Source of the DNA: Chrysemys picta bellii
Lineage: Eukaryota; Chordata; Testudines; Emydidae
Assembly (NCBI RefSeq): GCF_011386835.1
Contig: NC_088799.1
Coordinates: forward strand, 72,311,302-72,375,301
DNA length: 64,000 nt
Direction: 5' to 3'
Shown: positions 22,679 through 34,228 of the stretch, piece by piece
Layout of the letters: the number at the start of each line of letters is the position of its first letter
Numbering within the stretch: position 1 is the first letter of the stretch
Made by a program: the position numbers and the translations under genes
Notes under the pieces: model-generated
What the model was told of the DNA's origin: nothing
The model's input: the letters and a program-made list of their open reading frames with translations, nothing else
Databases searched by the model: none

Positions 22679-22986
22679 GGCCTGGTCTACACTGGGGGCG
22701 GGGGGGGGGGAGGGGGAATCGACCTAAGATACGCAACTTCAGCTATGAGAATAGCGTAGCTGAAGTCGACGTATCTTAGGTCAACTTACCTCGCGTCCTC
22801 ACGGCGTGGCGTCAACTGCTGCCACTCCCCCATCGACTCCACTTCCTCCTCTCGCCACGGTGGAGTACAGGAGTCGACGGCAGAGTGATCGGGGATCGAT
22901 TTATTGCATCTACACTAGATGAGATAAATCGATCCTTGATAGATCAATAGCTACCCGCCGATCCGGCGGGTAGTGTAGATGTACCC
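22679..22986. mobile_element. Harbinger-type MITE, 308 bp
   Basis: Starts GGCCTGGTCTACACT and ends AGTGTAGATGTACCC, close to the ends of the Harbinger element at 36412-40331 (GGCCTGGTCTACACT / AGTGTAGATATATCC). Flanks are TTA (22676-22678) and TAA (22987-22989), near the TWA target preference of Harbinger. Inside, arms 22721-22746 and 22757-22782 form an imperfect 26-bp hairpin (GACCTAAGATACG..). It has no coding capacity and could only move in trans. Confidence 0.82.
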
Positions 22987-22989
22987 TAA

Positions 22990-23824
22990 GACTCAGATTC
23001 AGTGGGCAAAATTAAGAGGTGAAAGAGGGCAAAATTGAAGTAAATGAGAGTTTTGCCACTGACTGCAATGGAAGTAGGATTTCACTATAGTTTGTATGGG
23101 TGTGTTTCTGTATAATAGTTTACATTGACTTCACAGAGCTATGTGCTCAATGGCTTAGGAATACCAATAACTTACCATCATTTTGGTTGCTGTTGTATTT
23201 TCACATTCTGAATGGGCTTTTTCCTTAGCTGTGAACACAGATTAATTTTATCATTTCCCCCCAAGGATATAAATGGGTTCCAAATAATTTTCCATATAAA
23301 ACTCCTACATTTCTGTATTCAGATGATGATTGTTTCAAGTTGATAAATAGCTCTAAAAATTTGCTACAGTATAAATGGTTTTGCCATTGAAACAGTCAAT
23401 TCAAAGAAGCCGCACCTTCACTTATATTTGTCTGAACTCCCGGAGGACAGATCCTGTAAATAAATGATTTTAGACTATTTAGGTAAAATGCAGAGAGCTA
23501 GATTCTCTATTATGACCTGGCCCCTGTGTGGTGGAAAACAGGTAAATCTCAGGTCTCCCCTCAGACACTGGAGGAGCTAGGTGATACCATACTCTACTTC
23601 TCGGTTGGCATACTGCCCCCTTTGGGCCACATCCTGCCAGTGTGGAACAGCCCCCAGAATCAGAGAATAGCAGCAGCCTCTTTGAGTCTCTCTGATATCT
23701 GCTAGGTGTGGCTGAGACAATCAGTTGAACAGCTGTCCTACAACTTTTAAGGCGCTGTCCTTTAAAATTGGGTGTCTTATAAAATAAATGCTCTAGTAAA
23801 ACCAGCAGTTATGGCCTTTATTGC
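22990..23824. other. Mostly unassigned; foldback remnant near 23030-23085
   Basis: GAAGTAAATGAGAGTTTTGCC..GGAAGTAGGATTTCAC at 23035-23085 looks like half of the GGGTGAAATC foldback family. At 23505-23725 a CAGATTC/CTGGCCC-type segment may be another decayed mini-element. No gene. Confidence 0.45.
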
Positions 23825-23905
23825 AGGAATCACTGGCTGAAATTCTCTGGAGGTCGAACTATGTGATTGTAAAGGTCCTTTCTGGTCTTAATATCTATTA
23901 ATATA
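23825..23905 (+). mobile_element. CR1 3' tail fragment
   Basis: GCAGGAATCACTGGCTGAAA then AAAGGTCCTTTCTGGTCTTA and ATATCTATTAATATATGA match the terminal part of a CR1 subfamily (usual form GGTCCCTTCTGGCCTTA..ATCTATGAAT). Severely 5'-truncated. Confidence 0.65.
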
Positions 23906-26815
23906 TGAACTCTTTATAACTTAGGATCAGTTATTTTACTCAAGCATCAGGGGGTCTTACCAATGTCAACGAGGGCAGAATTTGGCCCAGTCAGTGTTGT
24001 TTATGAATGATATTATACTATTTTGGCACAAACAAGCAGTTCTACTGATTCACATGCTTTGCCTGTGTAGTTGAAATAAGGATACTTGCAGTGTTGCAGG
24101 GTCCCTTAATAGAGAGCTATGCTTCGCAATGTTTAGTCTTGACTTTTTGCTTGCTTACAGCCTAAGCAACTCCACTGATGTCAATACGATGCTATGTGTC
24201 ACTGCAGAATTTAACTCAAGGGATCATAGTTAAAGGTTTTACCTGGAGCACAAAACCAAGAGAAGCAAAGCAATTCTGAGTTCACTAAATCTTAATGTTG
24301 TTTTAAAGTAGTTTTTAATGGGGTTAATTTCTTTAGGTGTTTTTTATCAGGGTAGTATAACTTGATTGATATAATTTCCTTTCACTTTGACATTGTAACT
24401 GGGTCTCATTAGGCCTGCAATAAAATTGAAATGCTGTCATAATACATCATAAAGGCATATTAACAAGATCTCTATAGACTTCTATTAGAATCATTTTTTC
24501 ATCATAACTTTAATATAATCAAAGCAGGGTCTTACTGACCAGAGAAAATAGGGGTAGAGAGGACCAAATTGACTGGGACCCGCATTTCTAAGATCTAAAT
24601 GCTGTTTACAATTCTTATTAGTTGTAGAAAACTAATTGGCTACCAATCACAAATAAGTCCCATTTCATTTCTCAATTATAACCCTATAGAACGATACTGC
24701 TGTTTTCCAGTTATTTTATACTGTGCCTCCCACAACCCTCCCTTCCTACTGGCTTTTTGGCCCCTCTCTTTCATTTTCCTTTTTTCTCCTCCTACACCAT
24801 GTTTTATTTTGAGGTATGTATTTCTGGCTTGGCTTTTCTTTCTCTCTCCTCACCCACTCTTTCCTGACCATTTTTATCTTTGTCCTTTCATCTGTTCCCC
24901 CCCCCCCCCCCCAAGGAATAACTGGCTATCTAGCCCTAAAATACAGTTAGACTAGCTAGGTGTTTTTTAAAAAAGATGAACCGAAGCATCAAAAGATGGT
25001 GCTCTTTTGTAAGAGTCCAGAAAATCTGGTAGAGGGCTAAAGAGGAAAATCTGATTCTCTTCAGAGCCAGGAACCCTTCCTTAAGCTGAAATTACTTTAT
25101 CATAATTATTCCACCTGTCAACGACACCATGAAGGTGTAATTCCTTAATTTGGCCTAACATGCTCTCTCCTGCACAAGTACTTGTGAGAGTGAGGCTTGG
25201 GAAAAGGGGGATGAGAAGTGAAACTCCCTGATAGCACTTTCCTAGAGTTGCCCCAAATCAGTCCAAGGAAGGTAGTAGATGGCGTGTGCCCCCTCCACCT
25301 TGGAATAAGCAGGACCCAGATCCAAACCCTGCAAAGAGAGTGAGTACTGTGTGAATACAATTTGGCTGCAGATTATTGAAACTGACAGAATTGTAATAAT
25401 ATTTGCTGCTTATATTTATGCTGTTTTCTTTTTGCATTTGTCTCAGTTTGGACAATGCAAACAGACTAGGCATTTTTATTGACTCTATCAAGGCTCAAGC
25501 ATTAGTACGATACTATAATGTGTGGCTTGGTAACACAACTGAGAATGTTTGCTTAATTGCTGCTGGAAATTTGAAGAGGTATGGAAATTTTTCTGACAGT
25601 TTTAAGTTGTTAAATCTTACAAAATCTACATATGGGGCTAAGTTTGACCTGATGGTGTCCCTTAAAGAATAGTAAATGCTACTGTAATATGCTGCTGCAA
25701 ATTCCATCCATTATCATAAAAGGATTAATATGGTAAGGAAATCAGTATAAGAGTGACTTGGAAATAGGTTTAGTAATTGGTGTGAGGTTTTTTTTACTTT
25801 AAAAAAAATCATTCTTAACTGATGCTATGTCATGTGGTATGTTCTTCTACAAACTGTTTTACTATATTAGTATTGTATGTGGCTTGGCATATCACTAGTT
25901 AATAGATTCTCCTATTTCCCAGTCACCTGAACTGTCACATTTTGGTGAATTATAAGAAAATAAACCTCAGCAAATGCTTTGGAAAAATGTAGGCTACACA
26001 ACACAGCTATGCGAATTGAAATATTTAAAAACGTTTGCATGATTAACTCACCTACTGTCCTGGTATGATTATATCTGCTAAAGTCACATGTTTATAGCAT
26101 TCAGTCAATTTAATCAGGCTTCATTTATTGCCAAGTGTTTAGAGTGATGATGGGTCTGATTCATATTTAAAAAAAAAAACATTTTGGTTTTTGTTTGTTT
26201 GTTTTGTTTTAAATGTGGGTGGTGCACCATTTGTCTCCAGATCATTCCATGAATCAGGGCATACACTGATATTGTATGGAGTATTCTAAAAGAAAAAATG
26301 AGGGACTTATGCAGAATCATTTCAGCTTGGCAACTGAGTGTTATTGAAGGGCACATAGTAGTTTCATGCTAAAGTCAAATATGTAACAGGAGGAATACCC
26401 CTTTTTTACACATTAAAAGGCTGGATGTCATATTCACAGCTGGAATTTTCACAGTTCCTGAGTCACTGGCAATGTCATGAATATTTTGCAGGAAGCTACA
26501 CGGTGGCTCAGAAGTGATGTGACAAGCCACATAGCTTACTATAATATTCTCCTCCTGTCTCTCTCTCTCTCTCGAGTAATCATTCTGATTCTTTTAAATA
26601 AAAAAGAAAATGAATTTAGGTGACTTTATAATGAGATCTGAAAGCAAAAGAAAATGTCTAATTATAATGTTTTTGTTGTCATTTAAAACAGCACAAATGG
26701 CTTGCCTGCGTCTGTTGCAGAGGGTATCCTGTATGAAGATGTTTTTTTCCTCTAAGTACAATAGCGTAATGTATTAACTATGGCTGTGTCATTATAATAG
26801 GCCTTAATGTTTTTT
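23906..26815. other. Unassigned sequence with simple repeats
   Basis: A C16 run lies at 24897-24912, a CT-rich microsatellite at about 26558-26573, and an A-run with GTTT repeats at about 26170-26205. An exon-like stretch (25446-25578) is discussed among the rejected items. No gene could be supported. Confidence 0.5.
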
Positions 26816-27060
26816 GTAGCGCTTTGAAAACAAACGGATTAATACTCACAACAACCGTGTGAGGTAAGTAGGTAAATATTATTATTGGGGCTGGGTGAAA
26901 TGTGTACCCATGAATAGTTGTTTTTATGGAAAACTAGCCAAATATTTTTCAGAACAAATTATTCAGCTGGTTCTGATGATAGTTCTCATTTTAATGATAA
27001 GGAAACAGAGGCAGCGAGAACAAGGAATTTGCTCAAAGCCGCAAATTGAGTCAGTATTTT
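26816..27060 (+). mobile_element. Ancient MIR/L3-like SINE relic, interrupted
   Basis: GTAGCGCTTTGAAAACAAAC..CTCACAACAACCGTGTGAGG then, after a break, CATTTTAATGATAAGGAAAC..AGGCAGCGAGAACAAGGAAT matches the widespread amniote core (CTCACAACAACCCTGTGAGG .. GATAAGGAAACTGAGGC). About 100 bp at 26885-26985 (GGGGCTGGGTGAAATGTG .. CAGCTGGTTCTG) lies between the halves and looks like an insertion. Exact family uncertain. Confidence 0.55.
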
Positions 27061-27340
27061 TTTTTTAAGACTACAGTCCACCTCCACATGGTTCCCCTAC
27101 ATCCCATTGCCTCTCATCCTGCAATGAGAACAAAACAGAGTCTTGTTATATCATACAGTGTGAGCCTATCATACAGTATATTTATACAGTCTTTATGAAG
27201 TCTGTTTTCTTCTGTGTAAAACTGCAAGAAAATGGTTGTCACCTTTTTAAATAAGGTTTTAAAGTCAGTGGGGTTCCACCCAGAAAAATTTTTAGGACTG
27301 AGGCCTTAACATCGGTTGGGCTAAACATCCAAACACTTAA

Positions 27341-27604
27341 ATCTAGTCTGCGCTACTGACCTAGATCAGTATAACTACATTTTCAGAGGTGTGAAAAATC
27401 CCCCTCCCGTTTAGACAGCACTATCTTGGCAGGCGAGCTTCTCCCATCAACATAGCTACCATTTTGGGGGTGGTGGGAATTAACTACACTGATAGGACAG
27501 CTGTCTCCCATCTGCTTTGAGTGTCTTCATTAAGGCATTACAGCGGTGCAGCTGCATTAGAGAAGCTCTGACAATGCAGCATTTTAAGTGTAGAGTTGTC
27601 CTTA
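27341..27604. mobile_element. Decayed MITE, second copy of the 18210 family
   Basis: Left AAATCTAGTCTGCGCTACTG and right TTTTAAGTGTAGAGTTGTCC are degraded forms of the ends at 18210-18436. Shared interior: GTGTGAAAAATCCCCCTCCC, TTTAGACAGCACTATCTTGG, AGCTTCTCCCATCAACATAG. This copy keeps a longer interior (GCATTACAGCGGTGCAGCTG) missing from the shorter copy. Confidence 0.72.
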
Positions 27605-28290
27605 CGAAGCTTATTTAAATGGATCTAAACTGCTTTGGTCTCTTCCTAATAATGAGATTTCTACTACTTCCTGCTTTCAGCCATGCTGGAAAGAAAGAAC
27701 ATTTTGAGAAAAGAGGGTGGGGTCAGATACTTCTCTACCACTGCTAGTCAAGAAGGGGTTACAGAATATCTGTGCTTACAATTAGCCCCAACCTGCCACA
27801 CCTGCAGCTTGTCAGGGCGGAAGCAGGCCCTTAAAAAGAAGGAACTCAGCTGAGTTGGGATGTGATTCTGAAACAAAAAGAGCTCAAGCTCACAGGCCAG
27901 CCAGGGGGGTTCCTTGATGAGGAGCAGCTTGAGAGTACAGCCAGCCTGCACCCTCTGAGGCAAGAAGATGGGCTGAATTTTGTTTTGTTGTAAACCCCAG
28001 GACTAACACTTGGCCTCTAGCCCCACAGTGTGTGGGAGCTAAGACTTCTTGTAAAGCCCTAAAGGCTGCTTCCCCTCATTTGTATGAGGAAAGGGTCCTG
28101 GCACTGTGAGGGGCTTGGAACTATTTGCTTTTTTGTTTGAGTTGTTTTACAATTGATGGAAGGGGATAGACTTGCTAAGAGGTACAGCCAGAGGGTGATA
28201 CCCCAGGAGCAGGCCACAAGACTGCCATCGCCTGGAGAATGACATGCAAGGTACTTGCCTTCACCCCAACAGGGCAACCTTCACATACAA
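27605..28290. other. Possible LTR or other inserted repeat, unproven
   Basis: From about 27690 to 28290 the sequence is richer in G+C than its flanks, with a TTAAAAAG motif near 27832 downstream of a CTGCCACACCTGCAG box, as in some retroelement promoters. I could not define TG..CA ends or a target duplication, and there is no second copy in the window. Two minus-strand frames of about 71 codons are not recognised. Confidence 0.25.
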
Positions 28291-30544
28291 TCTTTGATAG
28301 GGATTCAACTTTCTGGTACTCTTCCTGGCTGATACCATTTTGTGCAAATGTTTCTTTTAAAGGACAAGAAACTAACCAAACTTTTTTAACCTTAATTCAG
28401 TAAACAGTATTGGGTCAATGGCTGGGTTTATCTGATTTATCCTTATGAGCAGTTTAGCATGAATTTAGTGTTAAAGAAAGGAATAATAGAAGGGTCTAGA
28501 TCCAGGCAGGCTGGATACAAGGACTCTCCAACGTTCTTACTCTATACTTTTGGGAATGGCAGATCAAGTAGAAACAAGTGTTCAGTGTATGCTGTTCTGC
28601 AGTAATGGCTCTTCAAAAGGCCACAGAATAAATAGTGATACTTCAATGTTTGGGTATATTCCTGTAGAATACTGTATCTATCTAATTTGGAGGGAACTAG
28701 TCCATTCTTCTCTCTCTCTCCAACTACCTGCAATATTTTGTATACCTGATGACACAAGGTTGATTTCAGTGACCCTCTTCAATTCTTACTGCTGTGTATG
28801 TGGATGCTGTATAACAATTTAGTTTTCGAAAAGCTAACTTATGAGTCTTAATCATGAGGCTGACAGTGTCTCTTTAAGCTTTTGACTATCCCAAGAGCTT
28901 TGGTTAGAATATCTCTTCATACACCATAGGATACATATGTAATATGAAAACCAGACATGTAAACTGGTTCCTGTTTCAGGGCAGCAGTAAAAGAGAACAA
29001 TTATTAGTCAGATGCTAGGGATGATGGTGGAAGATACACAGGCTGACTTGTATTTCCAGCAGTTGGTAAGGACAGGCCTAGATGGGCCATATGGTCTTCT
29101 CTTGGGCCTTAAGTATTCATAATTATATTAAGCAGTTAAACCTGCCATATGGTTTGCTTCCATGCAGAAAGAGAAGCATCTGCTTCTTGCAGATTTTCTG
29201 GGAGTTTTTCTTAGTCTCCCTCGGCTCCTAATATTGACTTAAAAATAATTTTTCAAACCTACATGGACAGTCACAAAGAGAAACAACAGCATATCCTGTT
29301 TCGGAGGTATACAATTGACATTTTTTTCTAATTCAATTTTGATCTGTTGCAAATGAGTTTTTCAATCATTGGTGAAAAATGGATCTCTCTTCTCTTTACA
29401 ATATGAAAGTGAATGAGAAGTCAGCATGCCTTGAATTCCATTGTTCCAATCTTGACTAAGGTGAGGTTTTTAGATGTGTGTTTTGCTATGTGGCTCTTCG
29501 CTACAGATCACAAATAGTAACACAAGGTATTAAAAAAATTTGGGATCTGTACTCACATTTGATTGAGATATTGACCTTTTATGGTCCCTTATGTGTGGTT
29601 GGTTAGACTCCAATTGTTCAAGTACCTACTTGATTCAGGATAGTCTATTAAGGTATGTAGCTATTTTGGTGGGGGGAGGGTTATTGTTTTCGGCATTTGT
29701 GGGTTGGTTGTTTGCTGCTCTCCCCAAAACAAAAAACAATCACAAAGCCTTAGTCAAGAATACCTCAGTACAACATGTAATGAAGGACGCTCTAGCTAAA
29801 ATAGCAGACCACATTGAGCCGTCAAAATGTCAGATTAGTGTAAAAAGAACTAAGACAAATTTGTTTCCAATTTTAATGGATTAGGTAGCTCATTCAAGCT
29901 ATATTTAAAGATATGAGTTACATAAAATGTTGGCCAATTACTCACCAAAGGTAATTCTTCTTTATCACAATGGGTTAAATGAGGGTTACCTTGGAATGTT
30001 CAGATCATATGTTAGCGTAATGCACTATCTGAGTGAAAGACCCAGGTTCAGCACAGACTCCTTGGGTCTTCCAGCCCATGTCAAACAGGAGTGAAAGTTT
30101 CTCTACTATTCCTTCAGTGATACTGTAGTTGTTGATGTTAATTGGATTTTTTGCCCTTAGCTACTTCATATCATCCTGCCACACTTATAGTATTTCAACC
30201 CTGGAGACAGATACTTCTTCTGAAATGTGTGCTGTAGTTTTGTAATATAAATATCTACATACCAGGGTCAAGACTGAAATATTCCAAGGAAATGGACTTA
30301 AACACTTGTTTTAATAATTTTAAAAACACATCAACAACAAAAAGTCACTGATCATAATCTCCCTTAGGATGTTTAAAAACAAAAACTGTTTCCTTACTCA
30401 CTTCACCCTTCTCTCCTCCATCACCTAAACATGAATTCTTTGATGTTGTAGGGATATACCTTGGCTGATGGGCTGTACTGGCCTGGATAAGGGAGTGCAA
30501 GTGTTTGTTTTCATGGTAATGAAGTTCTCATGTAGGATGCCAGA
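28291..30544. other. Mostly unassigned; CR1-like scrap near 29066-29125
   Basis: AGGCCTAGATGGGCCATATG..GGTCTTCTCTTGGGCCTTAA (29066-29113) resembles a CR1-type 3' end but is too short for confidence. The remaining sequence shows no gene or repeat I can name. The 97-codon frame at 29591-29884 has no recognised domain. Confidence 0.45.
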
Positions 30545-32850
30545 CTAATACTTATGGAAATTGAAGTCCATTTGGGGTCTACTATAGACCACCAAGTCAT
30601 GAGGAAGAGGTGGATGAGGCATTTCTAGAACAAATGACACTAATATCCAAAACAGAAGACCTACTTTTAATGGGAGATTTTAACTACTCAGATATCTGTT
30701 GGAAAAGTAATAGGGCAAAACATGAAATGTCCAATACGTTTCTGGAACGTATTGGGACAACTTGTGTTACAAGATGGTGGAAGTAACCTTGGGCAACAGA
30801 CATTTAAAACTTGCTTCTGACTAAGAGGGAGGAATTGGTTGTGAATGTGAAGGCTTAAGGCAATTTGGGTGAAAGTGATCATGAAATGTTAGATTTCATT
30901 ATCCTAAGAAAAGGAAGGAGTGAGAGCAGCAGAGTACGGACAATGGACTTCAAAAAAGGAGACTTCAACAAATTCAAAGAACTGGTAGGTAAGGTCCAAT
31001 GGGAAGAAAATCTAAGGGGAATAAGAAGTTCAGGAGAACTGGCAGTTTTTCAAAGAGACAATACTAAAGACACAACAGCAAACTATCATGATGGGAAAGA
31101 AAGATGGATAGAATAGTAATAGACTAATATACCCATATCAGGAGCTCTTTAGTGGCCTGAAAATAAAAAAAAGAATCCTACATAAGATGGAAACATAAAC
31201 AAACTGCTAAATGTGAATACAAAAGAATAGCATAAGCGTGTAGGGACAAAATCAGAAAGGCTAAGGCACAAAATGTCCCTAGCAAGGGACAATAAAAGCA
31301 ATAAGAAGGTTTTTTTAAATAAATTAGGAGAAGGAGAAAGATGAAGGAAAGTGTAGGCCTTCTATTAACCAGGCCAAGATAACTAATATGCAATAAATCA
31401 AAGAGGCTTAGGTGTTTAATGCCTGTTTTTTCTTCAGCCTTCACTAAAAAGGTTAACTGAGACCAAATGAACACAATTTATATTAAGGGAGAAGGAACAA
31501 CGCCACAATAGGGAAATAATGGGTTAAAGAATGTTTAGATGATTACATTTAATTTAAGTTGGCAGGGCCTGATGACATTCACCCTAAGGTACTTAAGGAA
31601 CTAGCTGAAGCAATCTCAGAACCATTAGCAACTGTCTTTGAGAACTCATGGAGGACAGGTTAAGTTCCAGAGGACTGGAGCAGGGCAAACATAGCACCTA
31701 TCTTTAAAAAGGGGAAACAAAGAGAACCCAGGGAATTATAGAGTAGTCAACCTAACTTAGATGCCTGGAAAGATACTGAAACAAATTATTATACCATTAT
31801 TTTGTAAGCCCTTAGAGGATGATAGGATAATCAATAATAGCTTATGTGGACTTGAACAAATTTCCTTATTTAGTAGGGTTACTGACCTAGTGGGTAGGGA
31901 GGAAGCTGTAGATGTGATCTATCATGATTTAGTGAGGCTTTTGACATAGTCCCACATGATGTTCTAATAAGCAAACTAGGGAAACTAGGTCTAGATGAAT
32001 TTACTATAAGGTGGATGCACAACTGATTGAAAGACTGTACTCAGAATAGTTATCAATGGTTTGCTGCCAGTGTGGAAAGATGTAACGAGAGAGGCCCTGC
32101 AATGGTCTTCCCTGGGTCTGGTTTTATTTAATATTTTCATTAATGAATTGGATGGCAGTGTGGAAAGTGTACTTATAAAATTTGAGGATTACACCAAGCT
32201 GAGAAGAGTTGCAAGCACTTTGGAGTACTGAATTAGAATTCAAAATAACCTTGACACATTGGAGAATTGGTGTGAGATCAGTAAAATGAAATTCAATCAA
32301 GACTATTGCATTTAGGAAGGAAAAAAAATCAAATGCACAAATATAAAATGGTGAATAGCTGGATAGGCACTAGTACTTTAGAAAACTATCTGGGGGTTCT
32401 AGTAGATCCTAAATTGAAGATGAGCCCAAAAATGGTGCAGTTGCAAAAAAGCTAATAGCATTCTTGGGCGTAGTAAAAGGAGGATTGTATGTAAAACACA
32501 GGAGTTAACTGTCCCGATCTTCTCTTCGCTAGCAATATCTCAGTGAAGTACTCTGTCCAGTTTTGGGTGCCACCCTTTAGGAAAGATGTGGACAAATTGA
32601 AGAGAGTCCAGAGGACAGGAACAAAAATGATAAAATATTTGGAAAACTTGACCTACAAGGAAAAGTTTAAAAACACCCAAATAACCGGGTATGTTTCTTC
32701 TTGAGAAAAGAAGACTTAGGGAGGATCATTGAAGGTAGGACAAGAAGTAATCCTGCAGCAAGGGACATGGAGGTTTGGTCTGGTTTTAGCACAGGAGGCT
32801 GGATTAGGTGCCCCCTCAAGATCCCTTGTAGCCCTTCATTTCTATGATGA
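30545..32850 (+). mobile_element. CR1 LINE, longest copy (partial endonuclease + reverse transcriptase)
   Basis: The 5' part holds the end of the APE-type endonuclease: GDFNY at 30673-30687 and GESDHE with the catalytic-type SDH at 30874-30882. Linker and reverse transcriptase follow in broken frames: WRTG.VPEDWSRANI.PIFKKG (31650-31720), DLV..FDIVPHD near 31930, the polymerase box decayed to FEDY at 32181-32192 (ancestral FADD), and NSVQFWVPPFRKDVDKL-like sequence near 32550. The 3' end is AAGATCCCTTGTAGCCC..TTTCTATGATG. Its decay (many stops, indels) suggests it is older than the copy at 10.3 kb. It encodes nothing functional. Confidence 0.92.
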
Positions 32851-33183
32851 TTTATCCCCAGACAAGGTATAATGCAGGCTCCAACAACACAAGCTTCCCC
32901 TCACTCAGCTGCCAATGTTGACTGCTTCTGTGTCTGAGGGTAGTTCAGTCTACATGTGAACTCATTCATTCCTTAGCCCCTTTGTTGAGAAGGTCAATGA
33001 CTTTGCTCATCTGTGTTGCTAACGGTTGTGCATTTTTTTCTTTCTCCTTAGTATATCTGGGAATAGGTTTGCAACAACTATCTTCGCATAGGCCACTGAA
33101 CAGCCAACAGATGATCATGACTGTCAGCTATTGAACAAAATCACATGGACTTCCTAACAGTTTTATTCTATGCAAAGCAAAGT
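32851..33183. other. Unassigned sequence
   Basis: No coding or repeat signature recognised. Confidence 0.5.
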
Positions 33184-33191
33184 GAGGTATG

Positions 33192-33389
33192 ACTAAGGCT
33201 ACATTTTAGTCATGGGTATTTTTAGTAAAAGTCATGGACAGGTCATGGGCCGTAAACAAAAATTCACAGCCCATGACCTGTCCATGACTAAAATTAGGGC
33301 AGGGACGCTGTGGGTGCTGGGGGAGGGGAGCGCTGCAGAAGTCATGGAAAATCACAGAATCTGTGACCTCAGTGACAAACACTGAGCCT
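33192..33389. mobile_element. Foldback DNA element with 21-bp perfect stem
   Basis: Ends ACTAAGGCT and AGCCTT are short inverted repeats, flanked by GAGGTATG (33184-33191) and TAGGTATG (33390-33397), a near-perfect 8-bp target duplication. Inside, AGTCATGGACAGGTCATGGG (33230-33249, stem to 33250) is exactly mirrored at 33269-33289 around an 18-nt loop. hAT-type by duplication length; no coding capacity. Confidence 0.75.
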
Positions 33390-33397
33390 TAGGTATG

Positions 33398-33689
33398 CCT
33401 ACATGAGCCAGCGTAAGTAATAGTTTAATTCTCTGATCGGTTACCATGGAATTAACCATTTATGGAAATTAGTCAATTGAAGGAAATTTCATAGATCAAT
33501 AAGTGGCTTATAATAGAGTAACCACTTGCAGAATTATGGGAATAAAAGTACACAAGATCCTATGGAAAAGTCAAGGCGCGGTTGTGTTGGTCTACTGGGT
33601 GCATCTCAGTAGCCTGCTCTCACCACAGTGTATGAGTACTACATGCCCATCACAGCCACACTGAAATAGATGTGATCCATGCTTGTTTA
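33398..33689. other. Unassigned sequence
   Basis: Nothing recognised between the foldback element and the CR1 tail. Confidence 0.45.
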
Positions 33690-34228
33690 GTGCAGGTGAT
33701 CAACACACCAGGAGATATGGAGCAAGTCTTCACATACACCTATCTCAATTGTCCTGATAATGGAGGGGATGGTATGATGGGATAGCCTAATTTTGGCAGT
33801 TAATTGATCTTTGACTATTTGTGGTAAATATGCCCAATGGCCTGTGATGGGATGTTAGATGGGGTGGGATCTGAGTTACTACAGAGAATTCTTTCCTGGG
33901 TGTCTGGCTGGTGAGTCTAGCCCACATGCTCAGGGTTTAGCTGATGGCCATATTTGGGGTCGGGAAGGAATTTTCCTCCAGGGCAGATAGGTGAAAAATC
34001 CCCAGGGCCTCTACCATCCTCTGCAGTGTGAGACATACAGGGGTGAAAGTAATTTACAGGTACTGCCGGAGTCCTGAGGGGGCGTGGCCTCATCCGGAAG
34101 AGGTGTGGTCTCAACTGGAAGAGGTGGGGCCTCTCAAGATTTAAAGGCCCTGGGGCGCCGGTTGTGGCTGGGAGCCACAAGACTATCATAATGGTCCCTT
34201 CTGACCTTAAAATCTATGATTCTATAAA
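33690..34228 (+). mobile_element. CR1 3' untranslated region copy
   Basis: ATATGCCCAATGGCCTGTGA, TTCCTGGGTGTCTGGCTGGT, GGTCGGGAAGGAATTTTCCT and the terminal ATAATGGTCCCTTCTGACCT..TAAAATCTATGATTCTAT are characteristic of a turtle CR1 subfamily with a long 3' UTR. The block normally found between CCTCTGCAGTGTG and ATCATAATGG is replaced by a different sequence (34038 to about 34185). Confidence 0.88.
34038..34185 (+). mobile_element. Fragment of CAGGGGTGAAAGTAA MITE within the CR1 tail
   Basis: Begins CAGGGGTGAAAGTAATTTAC, then has GGGGGCGTGGCCTCATCC and GAGGTGGGGCCTCTCAAG blocks seen in a common turtle hAT-like MITE. I cannot find the matching right end or an 8-bp duplication, so it is probably 3'-truncated or part of a rearrangement in this CR1 copy. 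Confidence 0.5.

Noticed and set aside
25446..25578. Exon-like stretch between TTTGTCTCAG and GAGGTATGG with an open frame.
   Set aside because: The translation is not recognised and the donor is only moderate; chance acceptor/donor pairs are expected in this much sequence.
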